NCBI GenBank assembly: GCA_021325355.1
Contig: JAJPHI010000031.1
Location: 1 to 64,000 of the forward strand
Reading direction: 5' to 3'
DNA from: Pseudomonadota bacterium
GTDB lineage: Bacteria > Desulfobacterota > Binatia > Binatales > Binataceae
DNA: 64,000 bases
Position 1 is the stretch's first letter. Each line of letters opens with the position of its first letter. Below are positions 26,337 through 34,762 of this stretch, piece by piece. The notes under the pieces are model-generated. The model did not search any database and had not been told where the DNA came from. It worked only from the letters and a program-made list of their open reading frames with translations. The position numbers and the translations under genes are program-made.

Positions 26337-27134
26337 TCAGAGGCCAAGCACGTCGCGCATCGAATAGAGGCCGGGCGGCTGCTTCTCGATCCAGGCGGCC
26401 GCCCGCAAAGCGCCGCGCGCCAGGCCCTCGCGACTCTGCGCCCGATGGGTCAGCTCGAGGCGTTCGCCCTGACCGCCGAAGAAGACCGTATGGTCGCCGA
26501 CGGCGTCGCCCGCTCGCAGACCGAAGACGGCAATCTTCCCGGGCTCGCGCACCCCGGTGATACCTTCGCGGCCGAAGATCGCATTGGCCTGGAAATCCAG
26601 CCCGCGCGCCTCGGCGATCGTCCGGCCGAGGGCGAGCGCCGTTCCGCTCGGCGCATCGATCTTCGTGCCGTGATGGATTTCAAGGACTTCCGCGTCAAAG
26701 TTGTTGAGGATCTTCGCGACCTCGGCGGTGATCTTCATCAGCACATTGACGCCCACGCTCATGTTGGGCGCGATCACAGTGCGCGTGCGCGCCGCCAGTC
26801 TGCGGGCGCGCGCTTCCATCTCCGGGGTGAAGCCGGTTGATCCGATAACCATCGCGGCTCCGCTCTCCGCCGCGACCTCGAGATGCGCGAGCGCCGCCGC
26901 CGCATTGGTGAAATCGAGCGTGACCGTGTCCGGACGAGCGAGCGTCGAATAATCGGCGGTCACGGCTATTCCCAGCCGACCCACCCCCGCGAGTTCACCG
27001 GCGTCCTGGCCGACGAAGCCGCTTTCCGCCGCTTCGAGCGCTCCCGCCAGTTCGAAGGGTTTCTCCCGCGCGATTATCGAGACGAGCAGGCGACCCATGC
27101 GGCCGCCGGCACCTGCAACGATGACCCTGGTCAT
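26337..27134 (-). CDS. dapB: 4-hydroxy-tetrahydrodipicolinate reductase DapB
   Basis: NAD(P)H-dependent reductase that supplies the DapL substrate for lysine and meso-diaminopimelate. 265 residues. GAGGRMGR binds nucleotide, followed by DFTNAAAALAH and GSTGF. EIHHGTKIDAPSGTAL holds the catalytic His pair, Lys and substrate-binding loop. ATG at 27134 is preceded by AGGAGG at good spacing; an in-frame start at 27161 adds residues not in the family. Downstream member of the gpsA-small protein-dapB unit and convergent with the duplicated membrane protein gene. Confidence 0.95.
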   Translation of the reverse strand: MTRVIVAGAGGRMGRLLVSIIAREKPFELAGALEAAESGFVGQDAGELAGVGRLGIAVTADYSTLARPDTVTLDFTNAAAALAHLEVAAESGAAMVIGSTGFTPEMEARARRLAARTRTVIAPNMSVGVNVLMKITAEVAKILNNFDAEVLEIHHGTKIDAPSGTALALGRTIAEARGLDFQANAIFGREGITGVREPGKIAVFGLRAGDAVGDHTVFFGGQGERLELTHRAQSREGLARGALRAAAWIEKQPPGLYSMRDVLGL

Positions 27135-27179
27135 CCCGATGCCTCCTGCCGGGAACCCCAATGGCGGCCGGCGCCGCGC

Positions 27180-27437
27180 TCAGGCCGTTGCGGCCGGCGC
27201 TGCCGGTGCTGCCGGAGCCGCCGCGGCCCCGGCGCTCGCGCCGCGCTTCGCCTTGAAGTGCTCTTCGCACAGGCTGCCGCGAAACCATCGCTTGCGGCAT
27301 TTCTCGAAGGTGCAGGTCTTATAGCGGGGCTTCGGCATTTCGCCATGCCGCCACATCCGATAGTGCTTGCGACAATAACCCTTACCGACCACTTCGCGGC
27401 TGCACTCGGCCGCTTTGCAGGTTCCCTTGTTGGCCAT
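27180..27437 (-). CDS. Small protein with two C-x4-C-x9-C-x2-H zinc-type motifs
   Basis: 85 residues. Two identical metal-site spacings occur: C7-x4-C12-x9-C22-x2-H25 and C42-x4-C47-x9-C57-x2-H60, each surrounded by basic residues, then an Ala/Pro-only tail from about residue 68. It resembles small basic proteins annotated as 'vegetative protein' in myxobacteria and relatives; function is unknown. Binding of two zinc ions and perhaps nucleic acid is inferred from the Cys/His spacing and charge. Lies 18 nt after gpsA and 45 nt before dapB on the same strand. Confidence 0.85.
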   Translation of the reverse strand: MANKGTCKAAECSREVVGKGYCRKHYRMWRHGEMPKPRYKTCTFEKCRKRWFRGSLCEEHFKAKRGASAGAAAAPAAPAAPAATA

Positions 27438-27455
27438 TAAATCCTTGCGTGCCTC

Positions 27456-28454
27456 TCAGCTTCCAAATTCGGCTTTCAACTCACGCCTGAGCAATTCTTC
27501 AACCATCGTGGCGGGCTTCAACCCCTCGTAGAGCACCCGATAGACGGCATCCACGATCGGCATTTCGACGCCGCGCCGCGCAGCCAGCATACGGATACTG
27601 GCGGAATTTGTCATCCCCTCGGCCACCGGGACGCCAGGCGCCGATGCCGGCGGGCGTTCACCGCGCGCGATCATCAGGCCGAGGCGACGATTGCGCGAGA
27701 AATCGCTGGTGCAGGTCAGCACCAGATCGCCCAGCCCGGCGAGCCCGGCAATCGTGTCCGCACGCCCGCCGCTCGCCACCGCCAACCGCGTCATTTCGGC
27801 GATACCGCGCGTGATCAGGCCGGCGCGCGCGCTCGAACCGAGCTCGAGCCCGTCCGCTATCCCGGCGGCGACCGCGATCACGTTCTTGACCGCGCCGCCC
27901 ATCTCCACGCCGACCATATCCAGGCTGCTGTAGATCCGCAGGCGCGGCGCGGCAAAGAGCCTCTGCACCTCCACCGCGACCGTTTCCGTGGCCGCGGCCG
28001 CGACCAGCGCCGCCGGCTTGTCGCGGGCGAGCTCCGCGGCGAACGCCGGCCCGGAGAGCACCGCAAGCGAGTCGCGCCCGACACCCAGCGTCGCCAGCAT
28101 CCGGCTCATCGTCATCTGCGAATCCGGTTCGAGGCCCTTGGTCACGCTGATGACGATCGCGTCGGCGGCAATCGCGCTGCCGAGCGGCGTCAGCGCCGCG
28201 CGGGCAAAGCGCGACGGTACCGCCATCACGATGAACTGCGCGGTTGCGACCGCGCGCGGCCAATCGCTCGTCAGCTCGAGGTTCGGCGGCAGCTCCACTC
28301 CCGGCAGATAGCTCTCATTGCACCGCTCCCGGATGAGCTCGGCGCAATGCTCCGGGCGGCGCACGCAAAGCGTCACCGATCGGCCGCGTCGCGCGAGGAT
28401 CACCGCCAGCGCAGTACCGAAGGCGCCCGCGCCGAGAACCGTTATCTCAGTCAT
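27456..28454 (-). CDS. gpsA: NAD(P)-dependent glycerol-3-phosphate dehydrogenase
   Basis: Reduces dihydroxyacetone phosphate to sn-glycerol-3-phosphate for phospholipid synthesis. 332 residues. It has GAGAFGTALA at the N-terminus (Rossmann loop), VTKGLEPDSQ, SGPAFAAELARDKP, GGAVKNVIAVAAGIADGL (catalytic Lys region), and TRGIAEMTRL plus GLGDLVLTCTS in the C-terminal helical domain. Length and motifs are standard. Upstream gene of the small zinc-motif protein and dapB. Confidence 0.95.
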   Translation of the reverse strand: MTEITVLGAGAFGTALAVILARRGRSVTLCVRRPEHCAELIRERCNESYLPGVELPPNLELTSDWPRAVATAQFIVMAVPSRFARAALTPLGSAIAADAIVISVTKGLEPDSQMTMSRMLATLGVGRDSLAVLSGPAFAAELARDKPAALVAAAATETVAVEVQRLFAAPRLRIYSSLDMVGVEMGGAVKNVIAVAAGIADGLELGSSARAGLITRGIAEMTRLAVASGGRADTIAGLAGLGDLVLTCTSDFSRNRRLGLMIARGERPPASAPGVPVAEGMTNSASIRMLAARRGVEMPIVDAVYRVLYEGLKPATMVEELLRRELKAEFGS

Positions 28455-28488
28455 TGCTCGACCGCTCGTAGCGCTGGATCGCCTCCTC

Positions 28489-28842
28489 CTAGTGGCGACC
28501 GTCGAAATGCTCGATCCTCAACCGGCCCGGTTCGACGCCTTCGACGCAGCGCAGATTCACATCGATCTTATCCGGATCGGAACGCGGGACGTAGAACGAC
28601 GCCACGCCGCATCGCCGACAGAAGTAATGCCGCGCCACGCCGGTATTGAAGCGATAAACCGCGAGCTCCTCCCAGGCCGTCAGCAGTCGAAAGCGCTCGC
28701 GCGCGACGATCCAGTGGATATAACCCTTCTTCGCGCAGATCGAGCAGTTGCATACGATCGCGCGTTCGATTGGTCCACGCACTTCGAAGGCGACCGCCCC
28801 GCAGTGGCATCCCCCGCGATAAAGCCCCGCCGCCTGGTCCAT
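28489..28842 (-). CDS. GFA/CENP-V family zinc protein
   Basis: 117 residues of the glutathione-dependent formaldehyde-activating (GFA)/CENP-V family. Zinc-binding cysteines are in GCHCGAVAFEV (C12, C14), CNCSICAKKG (C31, C33, C36) and YFCRRCGV. Members of this family are often annotated as formaldehyde-activating enzymes, but few have proven activity, so substrate is not assignable here. Lies 34 nt upstream of gpsA on the same strand. Confidence 0.88.
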   Translation of the reverse strand: MDQAAGLYRGGCHCGAVAFEVRGPIERAIVCNCSICAKKGYIHWIVARERFRLLTAWEELAVYRFNTGVARHYFCRRCGVASFYVPRSDPDKIDVNLRCVEGVEPGRLRIEHFDGRH

Positions 28843-28951
28843 AGCGCGACTCTGTCTCAGGCTCGCGCGCCGCGCAAATGCCCGGGCACTACAAAAACCG
28901 TGAGCGTTTGCGCTACAAGAATGACAATCCTCGACGCTTTAGGAACCAACG

Positions 28952-30145
28952 ATGGATCTCAGCGACACGCCGGAACAGGCCGAGTTCCGCGCCCGCGCGC
29001 GCGCCTGGCTCGAACGCAACAAGCCCACCGATATCGCCGACCGCGGCTTCGCCCTCGCCATCGATGACGCGACCGTGCGCCGGCTCAAGGACTGGCAGCG
29101 GAAACTCTACGACGCTGGCTATCTCGGTATCTCCTGGCCGGTCGAGTATGGCGGTCAGGGTAAGACCATCGTCGAAAGCGCCATCTTCAACGAAGAGGTG
29201 GCGCGCGTCCGCGCGCCCGCCCCGCTCAATGAACTCGGCCTCTCGATGGGCGCGCCGACTATCCTCGAACATGGCACCGAAGAGCAGAAACGCCGCTATA
29301 TCCGCAAGATCCTCACCTGCGAAGAGATTTGGTGCCAGGGCTTCTCCGAACCGCAATCCGGCTCCGATCTCGCCGCCCTGCAAACCCGGGCGGTGCTGGA
29401 CGGTGATCACTTTATCGTCAACGGGCAGAAGGTCTGGACCTCGATCGGCCATCTCGCCGACTGGTGCATGCTGCTGGTCCGCACCGATCCCAGCGCGCCC
29501 AAGCATCGCGGCATCTCCTACCTGCTGGTCGATATGCACAGTCCCGGCGTGACCGTGCAGCCGCTGCGCCAGATGACCGGCGAAGCCGAATTCAACCAGA
29601 TGTTCTTCGAGGAGGTCCGCGTCCCGCGCGAAAATCTCCTCGGTCCGCTGAACGGCGGATGGGGCGTCGCCCTGACCACCCTGATGAACGAACGCGCGAC
29701 GCTTTCGCTCGCCCTCGTGATGCGCTTTCAGAACGTTTTCCAGGATCTCGCCGCGCTTGCCCGCAAGGGCCTCGCCGACGGTTCCTGCAAGCTCGATCGC
29801 CGCCTCGTCCGCCAGACTCTCGCCCAGTTCTATATCGACGTCGAGTCGATGAAGTATCTCGCCTACCGCAACTTCTCGCGCCTGCAGCGCGGCGGCACGC
29901 CCGGTCCCGAAGGTTCGATCTCGAAGCTTTTGTGGAGCGAGCTCAACCAGCGCATGAACGAATTCGCGCTCGCCCTCCAGGGCCCGCACGCCGCCTTGAA
30001 CGAGGACTCGCCCTACATCGTCGATGACGGCCGCTGGCAATACGGCCTGATGCGATCGCGCGGCAACACCATCGAGGAGGGTACCTCCGAAGTCCAGCGC
30101 GGCATTATCGCCGAACGCCTGCTCGGCCTGCCGAAAGGCTACTGA
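28952..30145 (+). CDS. Acyl-CoA dehydrogenase family protein
   Basis: FAD enzyme of the acyl-CoA dehydrogenase fold, 397 residues, for alpha/beta-desaturation of a CoA thioester. The N-terminal helical domain starts TPEQAEFRARARAWL. GISWPVEYGGQG, WCQGFSEPQSGSDLAALQT and GQKVWTS lie in the FAD/beta domain. The C-terminal end EEGTSEVQRGIIAERLLGLP is the usual FAD/CoA-contact region. The substrate cannot be read from the sequence. Ends 22 nt before a strong terminator. Confidence 0.92.
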   Translation: MDLSDTPEQAEFRARARAWLERNKPTDIADRGFALAIDDATVRRLKDWQRKLYDAGYLGISWPVEYGGQGKTIVESAIFNEEVARVRAPAPLNELGLSMGAPTILEHGTEEQKRRYIRKILTCEEIWCQGFSEPQSGSDLAALQTRAVLDGDHFIVNGQKVWTSIGHLADWCMLLVRTDPSAPKHRGISYLLVDMHSPGVTVQPLRQMTGEAEFNQMFFEEVRVPRENLLGPLNGGWGVALTTLMNERATLSLALVMRFQNVFQDLAALARKGLADGSCKLDRRLVRQTLAQFYIDVESMKYLAYRNFSRLQRGGTPGPEGSISKLLWSELNQRMNEFALALQGPHAALNEDSPYIVDDGRWQYGLMRSRGNTIEEGTSEVQRGIIAERLLGLPKGY

Positions 30146-30161
30146 GCGAGCGCGATCGCCC

Positions 30162-30206
30162 AATAAAAAGGGGCGCGGCCTTCCGCACCGCGCCCCTTAA
30201 GTTTGC
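30162..30206. terminator. Bidirectional intrinsic terminator
   Basis: Perfect 11-bp GC-rich stem (30168-30178 with 30188-30198), 9-nt loop. On the plus strand it is followed by AAGTTT; on the minus strand by a T-run (complement of AATAAAAA at 30162-30169). It serves convergent acyl-CoA dehydrogenase and esterase genes. Confidence 0.85.
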
Positions 30207-30220
30207 CGCGCCAAACGCGA

Positions 30221-31108
30221 TCAGGCGGTATGTTCGATCACGTACTGTCCGATCCGATCGATTGCCTGCTGGCCCTCCGGCAGCAGTTTCGCGTACACGT
30301 GCCACACGTGGATCATCTCCGGCCATACCTCGAGATCGACCTTCACGCCCGCAGCTTTGGCTTTGGCCGCCACCCGGGTCGAGTCGTCGAGCAGCGTCTC
30401 GGCATCGCCCACCTGGATCAGCATCGGCGGTAATCCGGTGTAGTCGCCATGCAGCGGCGACGCCAGCGGATTCTTCGGATCGGCATTGCCGACATAGGCC
30501 TTGGCCATGTCGAACAGCCCCGCCGATCCAACCATCGGATCGGCCTTGGCGCGCGTCTTCATCGATTCGCCGGTGCCCTCCATGTCGCTCCATGCCGAAA
30601 TCGGCACGGCGCAGGCGGGGAGGGGAACCTTGTCGTCGCGCAGCTTGAGCAGGGTCGCCAGCGTGAGCCCGCCACCCGCCGAATCGCCCGAAATCGCGAT
30701 TTTGCCGGGCTTGTAGCCCTGCGCCAACAGCCATCGATAGGCCGCCGTCGCGTCTTCGACCGCTGCCGGAAACGGATGCTCGGGCGCGAGCCGATAGTCC
30801 AGGGCGAGGCATTTGGCCTTCGCCGCCCGGCTGATCCGCGCGATCATCGCGCGATGCGTATTGATCGAGCCCATCACGTAGCCGCCCCCATGCAGGTACA
30901 GGATCACCCGATCCTCGGCGGCCCCCGGCGCGCAGATCCACTCGGCCGGCACGCCGCCCGCTTCGAGCTTTTCGCACTTGACGTCCGGCGCCACTTTTTC
31001 CGCAACCTTCTCCATCCCGCCGCGCATCTGCGCAACGGTCGTATCCGGCTTGGCCGGCGGCACCGAGCGGATAAGGTCGAGCACCTTCTGCAGTTGTTGA
31101 CTGGCCAT
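30221..31108 (-). CDS. Alpha/beta hydrolase, hormone-sensitive-lipase (family IV) type esterase
   Basis: 295-residue cytoplasmic esterase. The oxyanion motif HGGG is at residues 73-76, the nucleophile elbow GDSAGG has Ser143, and DYRLAPEHPFPAA is characteristic of the HSL family. The acid falls in GDAETLLDD and the catalytic His in MIHVWH near the C-terminus. ATG at 31108 has GGAGGAG upstream. Acts on short-chain esters in characterised relatives; the natural substrate here is unknown. Convergent with the acyl-CoA dehydrogenase gene. Confidence 0.9.
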   Translation of the reverse strand: MASQQLQKVLDLIRSVPPAKPDTTVAQMRGGMEKVAEKVAPDVKCEKLEAGGVPAEWICAPGAAEDRVILYLHGGGYVMGSINTHRAMIARISRAAKAKCLALDYRLAPEHPFPAAVEDATAAYRWLLAQGYKPGKIAISGDSAGGGLTLATLLKLRDDKVPLPACAVPISAWSDMEGTGESMKTRAKADPMVGSAGLFDMAKAYVGNADPKNPLASPLHGDYTGLPPMLIQVGDAETLLDDSTRVAAKAKAAGVKVDLEVWPEMIHVWHVYAKLLPEGQQAIDRIGQYVIEHTA

Positions 31109-31236
31109 CTTCTGGTCTCCTCCCGTTCGAGGGTTTGAGCGTCGCTGCTGTTCTTGGTTAGCACAACCCGCGCGCGAGCTGTTAACTCCACCCGTGCCGC
31201 CCGCACCGCCGGATCATCCCCATCGCCGCGCGGGAT

Positions 31237-31617
31237 TTATCTGGCAGGCTCCGCCTGCGCCGCGACGAACTGCCGCAGAATATCGATCCGCAGCGGCAGC
31301 TTGTCGCCCAGCCAGAGCGCATTGACCGCGTGATCCGCGATCGCATCGCCGGTATCCGGATGCACCAGGATATTCAGCCCCGCCCGATTGATCATCAGCC
31401 ACGGCACGATCCGGGCGAACTCCGCAGGATCGAATTTCACCTGGTACATCGCCTGCGGATGGGGTCCGACGGGTTCGTCGCGCCATCGGCCCATCACCAC
31501 CTCGAAACGCTGCTCGATCTCCGCGCGCAGCCGCGCCGCCGTGCCGCGCGACGCATCATCGTAATAAATGTGCGCATGGTAAAAGCGAATCGTTGACGAA
31601 TCGACCGGGTACGCCAT
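31237..31617 (-). CDS. DOPA 4,5-dioxygenase-like family protein
   Basis: 126 residues of the small DOPA-dioxygenase-like family. Conserved stretches are RFYHAHIYYDDASR, GPHPQAMYQVKF, PWLMINRAGLNILVHPDTGDA and DHAVNALWLG, which together provide the His residues expected for a non-heme iron site. ATG 31617 is preferred because AGAGG lies 8 nt upstream; GTG 31626 would overlap that SD. Activity on catechol-type compounds is inferred from the family only. Confidence 0.85.
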   Translation of the reverse strand: MAYPVDSSTIRFYHAHIYYDDASRGTAARLRAEIEQRFEVVMGRWRDEPVGPHPQAMYQVKFDPAEFARIVPWLMINRAGLNILVHPDTGDAIADHAVNALWLGDKLPLRIDILRQFVAAQAEPAR

Positions 31618-31893
31618 CTTCGTCACCTCTCGGCGAGTCTCGCTCGATCCCGCGCGTCAGGCAAACCCCGGTGCCGCGATGGGAAAGCGGGTGACCGCGC
31701 CGCGCGGACCTATCACCCCGCGCTGCGCTTTACGCCGTGCCGTCGCTCGACTAGAAGTCAAACTGGATTTTAGGCGGCCCCGCCGAGAACCCGGCGATCG
31801 TCAGCCGGCCGTGAGGCGCGCGGAGCGCGTCTTCGCGTGTCGCAGCCGTCCCCGGTTCCGGTGAACACGACTGTCGAAGGAGCAATGAAGTCT
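31618..31893. other. 276-bp divergent intergenic region
   Basis: Separates the DOPA-dioxygenase-like gene (-) from an amidohydrolase gene (+). Mostly GC-rich with no reading frame of recognisable family. A short AT-richer patch around 31755-31772 could hold a promoter. An AAGGAG at 31878-31883 sets the downstream start. Confidence 0.4.
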
Positions 31894-33015
31894 ATGGCAA
31901 ACACCATCATTTCCAAACCGATCATCTCGTCCGATTCGCACATCATGGAACCGCCCGATTGTTATATCGCGCGCATCGACCACAAGTACCGCGACATTGC
32001 GCCCAAGGTCGTATGGGACGAGAAGGGCGGCGATACCTACGTTATCGAAGGGATGAAACAGACCATCCCGATGGGCCTCGTCGCCGCCGCCGGCGTGCCG
32101 GCCCAGGAACTCGCGACGTCCGCGCGCTTCGCGAAATTCGACCAGCTCCATCGCGGCGGATGGGACCCCGAAGCCCGCATCCCCGACCAGGATCGCGACG
32201 GCGTCGCCGCCGAAGTGATCTATCCGAGCGTCGGCATGATCCTCTGCAATCATCCCGATCCCGACTACAAAAAAGCCTGCTTCGACGCCTACAACCTCTG
32301 GATCGCCGACTACTGCTCGCATCATCCCGACCGTTTGCTCGGCCTCGGCCAGACCGCGATGCGCACGCCGGACGAAGGCATCAAAGACCTCGAAAAGATG
32401 AAGGCGATGGGCCTGCGGGGCGTCATGATGCCCGGCTTCCCCGTCCAGGAAGACTACGACAGCAAAATTTACGATGAATTCTTCGAAGCCGCCGTCGCGA
32501 TGGGGATGCCGCTCAGCTTCCATATCCTGACTTCGCGCGAGGGTATCGCCGTCGCCAATCGCGGCCCGCGCATGAATTCCTTCATGTCCATCATCCGCGC
32601 CAACCAGGACATCATGGGCATGTTCGTCCTCGGCGGGATCTTCGAGCGCCATCCGAAACTGCGCATCGCCTGCGTCGAGGCGGATGCGGGCTGGGTGCCG
32701 CATTTCATGTATCGGCTCGATCACGCCTACGATCGCCATCGCTACTGGCTGACCGTTGACAAGCTCTCGAAGTATCCCAGCGAATACTTCGCCGAACACA
32801 TCTACATGACCTTTCAGGATGACTGGGTGGCCTTCAAGAGCGCCGATATGCTCAACCCGCGCCGCCTCATGTGGGCCAATGACTTCCCCCACAGCGATTC
32901 GACCTGGCCAAACTCCCAGGAGTTGCTGAAGAAGCATTCGCAGACCCTCACCGAGGATCAGAAAAACTGGATCATGCACGACAACGTCGCCGAGTTTTAC
33001 GGACTCGCCGCCTAG
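31894..33015 (+). CDS. Amidohydrolase family protein (amidohydrolase_2 / decarboxylase-like)
   Basis: 373-residue TIM-barrel metal hydrolase of the PF04909 type. IISSDSHIMEPPD supplies the N-terminal metal region. GLGQTAMRTPDEGIKDLEK and MGMPLSFHI hold further barrel strands, ERHPKLRIACVEADAGWVPHF follows, and WANDFPHSDSTWPNS holds the conserved Asp and His. ATG 31894 is placed 10 nt after AAGGAG; ATG 31885 is only 1 nt after it. Relatives include ACMS and related decarboxylases, so hydrolysis versus decarboxylation is open. A paralogue lies at 55154. Confidence 0.88.
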   Translation: MANTIISKPIISSDSHIMEPPDCYIARIDHKYRDIAPKVVWDEKGGDTYVIEGMKQTIPMGLVAAAGVPAQELATSARFAKFDQLHRGGWDPEARIPDQDRDGVAAEVIYPSVGMILCNHPDPDYKKACFDAYNLWIADYCSHHPDRLLGLGQTAMRTPDEGIKDLEKMKAMGLRGVMMPGFPVQEDYDSKIYDEFFEAAVAMGMPLSFHILTSREGIAVANRGPRMNSFMSIIRANQDIMGMFVLGGIFERHPKLRIACVEADAGWVPHFMYRLDHAYDRHRYWLTVDKLSKYPSEYFAEHIYMTFQDDWVAFKSADMLNPRRLMWANDFPHSDSTWPNSQELLKKHSQTLTEDQKNWIMHDNVAEFYGLAA

Positions 33016-33155
33016 CGCGGCGCGCGCGCCAGCAGCGACGTCAGGCAATGGCCGATCGCTTCACTTGCGGACCGGCGCCGCCGCCCCCGCAGGTGAAGCC
33101 CTTCCGGCGCCCGCCCCGATGCCGGACGCTCGACACTTGAACGGAGGACCATGCG

Positions 33156-33602
33156 ATGCTCCAGCGACTCTTTCACGTCAATATCTGCGTCCGCGATATG
33201 GAGCGCTCGATTCGTTTCTATCAGGATCTCGGCTTCACCAAGGTCAACGACTTCACGCTGGATGATCCGAGCGTCGGCGACGCCCTCGGGCTCAAGGCGC
33301 GCAAACTGCGCGGCGTGTTCATGCGCCTCGGCGACGATCCTCACGCGCCTGTGCTCGACCTCGTGCAGTTCATCGATCCGCCGCCGCAGGGCGCGCCGTA
33401 CCCGACGCTCAACAATATCGGCATCTGCCGCATCGCTTTCACCGTCGATGACCTCGACCGGACCTATGCCGAGCTGCGCGATAAAAAAGTTGATTTCGTC
33501 GCGCCGCTGAAAAAAATCAACGGTCCCGGCGGTTCCACGATAGGCGTCGTCTGCTTCAAGGACCCCGACGGCACCATCCTCGAACTGATCAGCGGGATGT
33601 AG
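33156..33602 (+). CDS. VOC (glyoxalase/bleomycin resistance/dioxygenase) superfamily protein
   Basis: 148 residues with the VOC fold: LFHVNICVRDMERSIRFYQDLGF at the first beta-alpha-beta module and RIAFTVDDLDRTYAELRDKKVDF plus FKDPDGTILELI at the second, giving the usual His/Glu metal positions. ATG 33156 has GGAGG about 8 nt upstream. It ends 4 nt before the PRISE-type reductase gene, so the two are probably cotranscribed, perhaps with the amidohydrolase upstream. Substrate unknown. Confidence 0.9.
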   Translation: MLQRLFHVNICVRDMERSIRFYQDLGFTKVNDFTLDDPSVGDALGLKARKLRGVFMRLGDDPHAPVLDLVQFIDPPPQGAPYPTLNNIGICRIAFTVDDLDRTYAELRDKKVDFVAPLKKINGPGGSTIGVVCFKDPDGTILELISGM

Positions 33603-33606
33603 TCCG

Positions 33607-34698
33607 ATGGCGCGCCGCAAAGTGCTCGTCGCCGGTGCCTCGGGACTGGTCGGCCACGCCGCCGTGCGTCATTTCGCCGGCCTCCCCGATTGCGAAGTCG
33701 TCGCCGTCTCGCGCCGCACACCTGCCGCCGTTCCCGGCGCCCGCTTCGTCGCCGTGGACCTGCTCGATCAACGCGCCTGCGCCGAGTTGTTCAGCACTCT
33801 TAGCGACGTTACGCACCTCGTCTACGCGGCGGTGAACGAAAAGCCCGGCCTGATGGAAGGCTGGCGCGATCGCGAGCAGATGCAGACCAATCTGACGATG
33901 CTGCAGAATCTGTTCGAGCCGCTCGAAGCCGCCGCCAAAAATCTCCAGCACGTCACCCTCCTGCAGGGAACCAAGGCCTACGGCGCCCATCTCGGCCCGA
34001 TCGCGATTCCGGCGCGCGAGCGCGCCCCGCGCCATCCCCATGAGAACTTCTACTGGCTGCAAGAGGATTATCTGCGCGCCCGCCAGCCCGGCAAGCGATG
34101 GGCCTGGACCATCCTGCGTCCGCAACTCGTCATCGGCGAAGCGGTCGGCAGCAATCTCAACGTCATCCCCGCGATCGGCGTCTACGCGGCGATCCGCCGC
34201 GAAGCCGGTCTCCCGCTCTCCTATCCCGGCGGTCCGCGCCTGATTTTCGAGATGGTCGACGTCGATCTGCTGGCCCGCGCGATGCACTGGGCGGCCGACA
34301 CCCCGCTCTGTCGCAACGAAATCTACAACATCACCAACGGCGATGTCTTCGTCTGGTCCGAAGTCTGGCCGACCATTGCCGAGGCCCTTGGCATGAAGGT
34401 CGGACCGCCGCAACCGCTCTCACTCGCCGCCACAATGCCGCAATATGCCGCGCAATGGGCCGCCATCGTGCGCAAGTATCAACTCCGCGCGCCGGAAGAT
34501 ATGCATGCCTTCGTCGGCGAGTCCTTCCATCTGGCCGACTTCACTTTCAACACGGCGGGCCGGCACGAGGGCGTGACGCTGGTCAGCACGATCAAGGCGC
34601 GCCAGCACGGTTTCCATGACTGTATGGATACCGAGGACATGCTGCGCAAATGGTTTCGCCGTTTCCAGGAATTGAAACTGCTGCCCCCCGTGGTCTAA
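33607..34698 (+). CDS. PRISE-type short-chain reductase (progesterone 5-beta-reductase/iridoid synthase-like)
   Basis: 363-residue NADPH-dependent reductase of the extended SDR class. VLVAGASGLVGHAAVRH binds nucleotide. HLVYAAVNE, LLQGTKAYGAHLG and ENFYWLQEDYLRA match the diagnostic PRISE motifs, with the catalytic Lys in GTKAYG and Tyr in NFYWLQED. In plants this family reduces enone double bonds of steroids and iridoids, and bacterial homologues act on small enones. The natural substrate is unknown. It follows the VOC gene by 4 nt. Confidence 0.88.
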   Translation: MARRKVLVAGASGLVGHAAVRHFAGLPDCEVVAVSRRTPAAVPGARFVAVDLLDQRACAELFSTLSDVTHLVYAAVNEKPGLMEGWRDREQMQTNLTMLQNLFEPLEAAAKNLQHVTLLQGTKAYGAHLGPIAIPARERAPRHPHENFYWLQEDYLRARQPGKRWAWTILRPQLVIGEAVGSNLNVIPAIGVYAAIRREAGLPLSYPGGPRLIFEMVDVDLLARAMHWAADTPLCRNEIYNITNGDVFVWSEVWPTIAEALGMKVGPPQPLSLAATMPQYAAQWAAIVRKYQLRAPEDMHAFVGESFHLADFTFNTAGRHEGVTLVSTIKARQHGFHDCMDTEDMLRKWFRRFQELKLLPPVV

Positions 34699-34762
34699 AA
34701 AAGGCACAGCCGCCTCGAGTTTTCTCGGCCAAGCCACCAACCCGGTTCATGAGGAGCTGATT

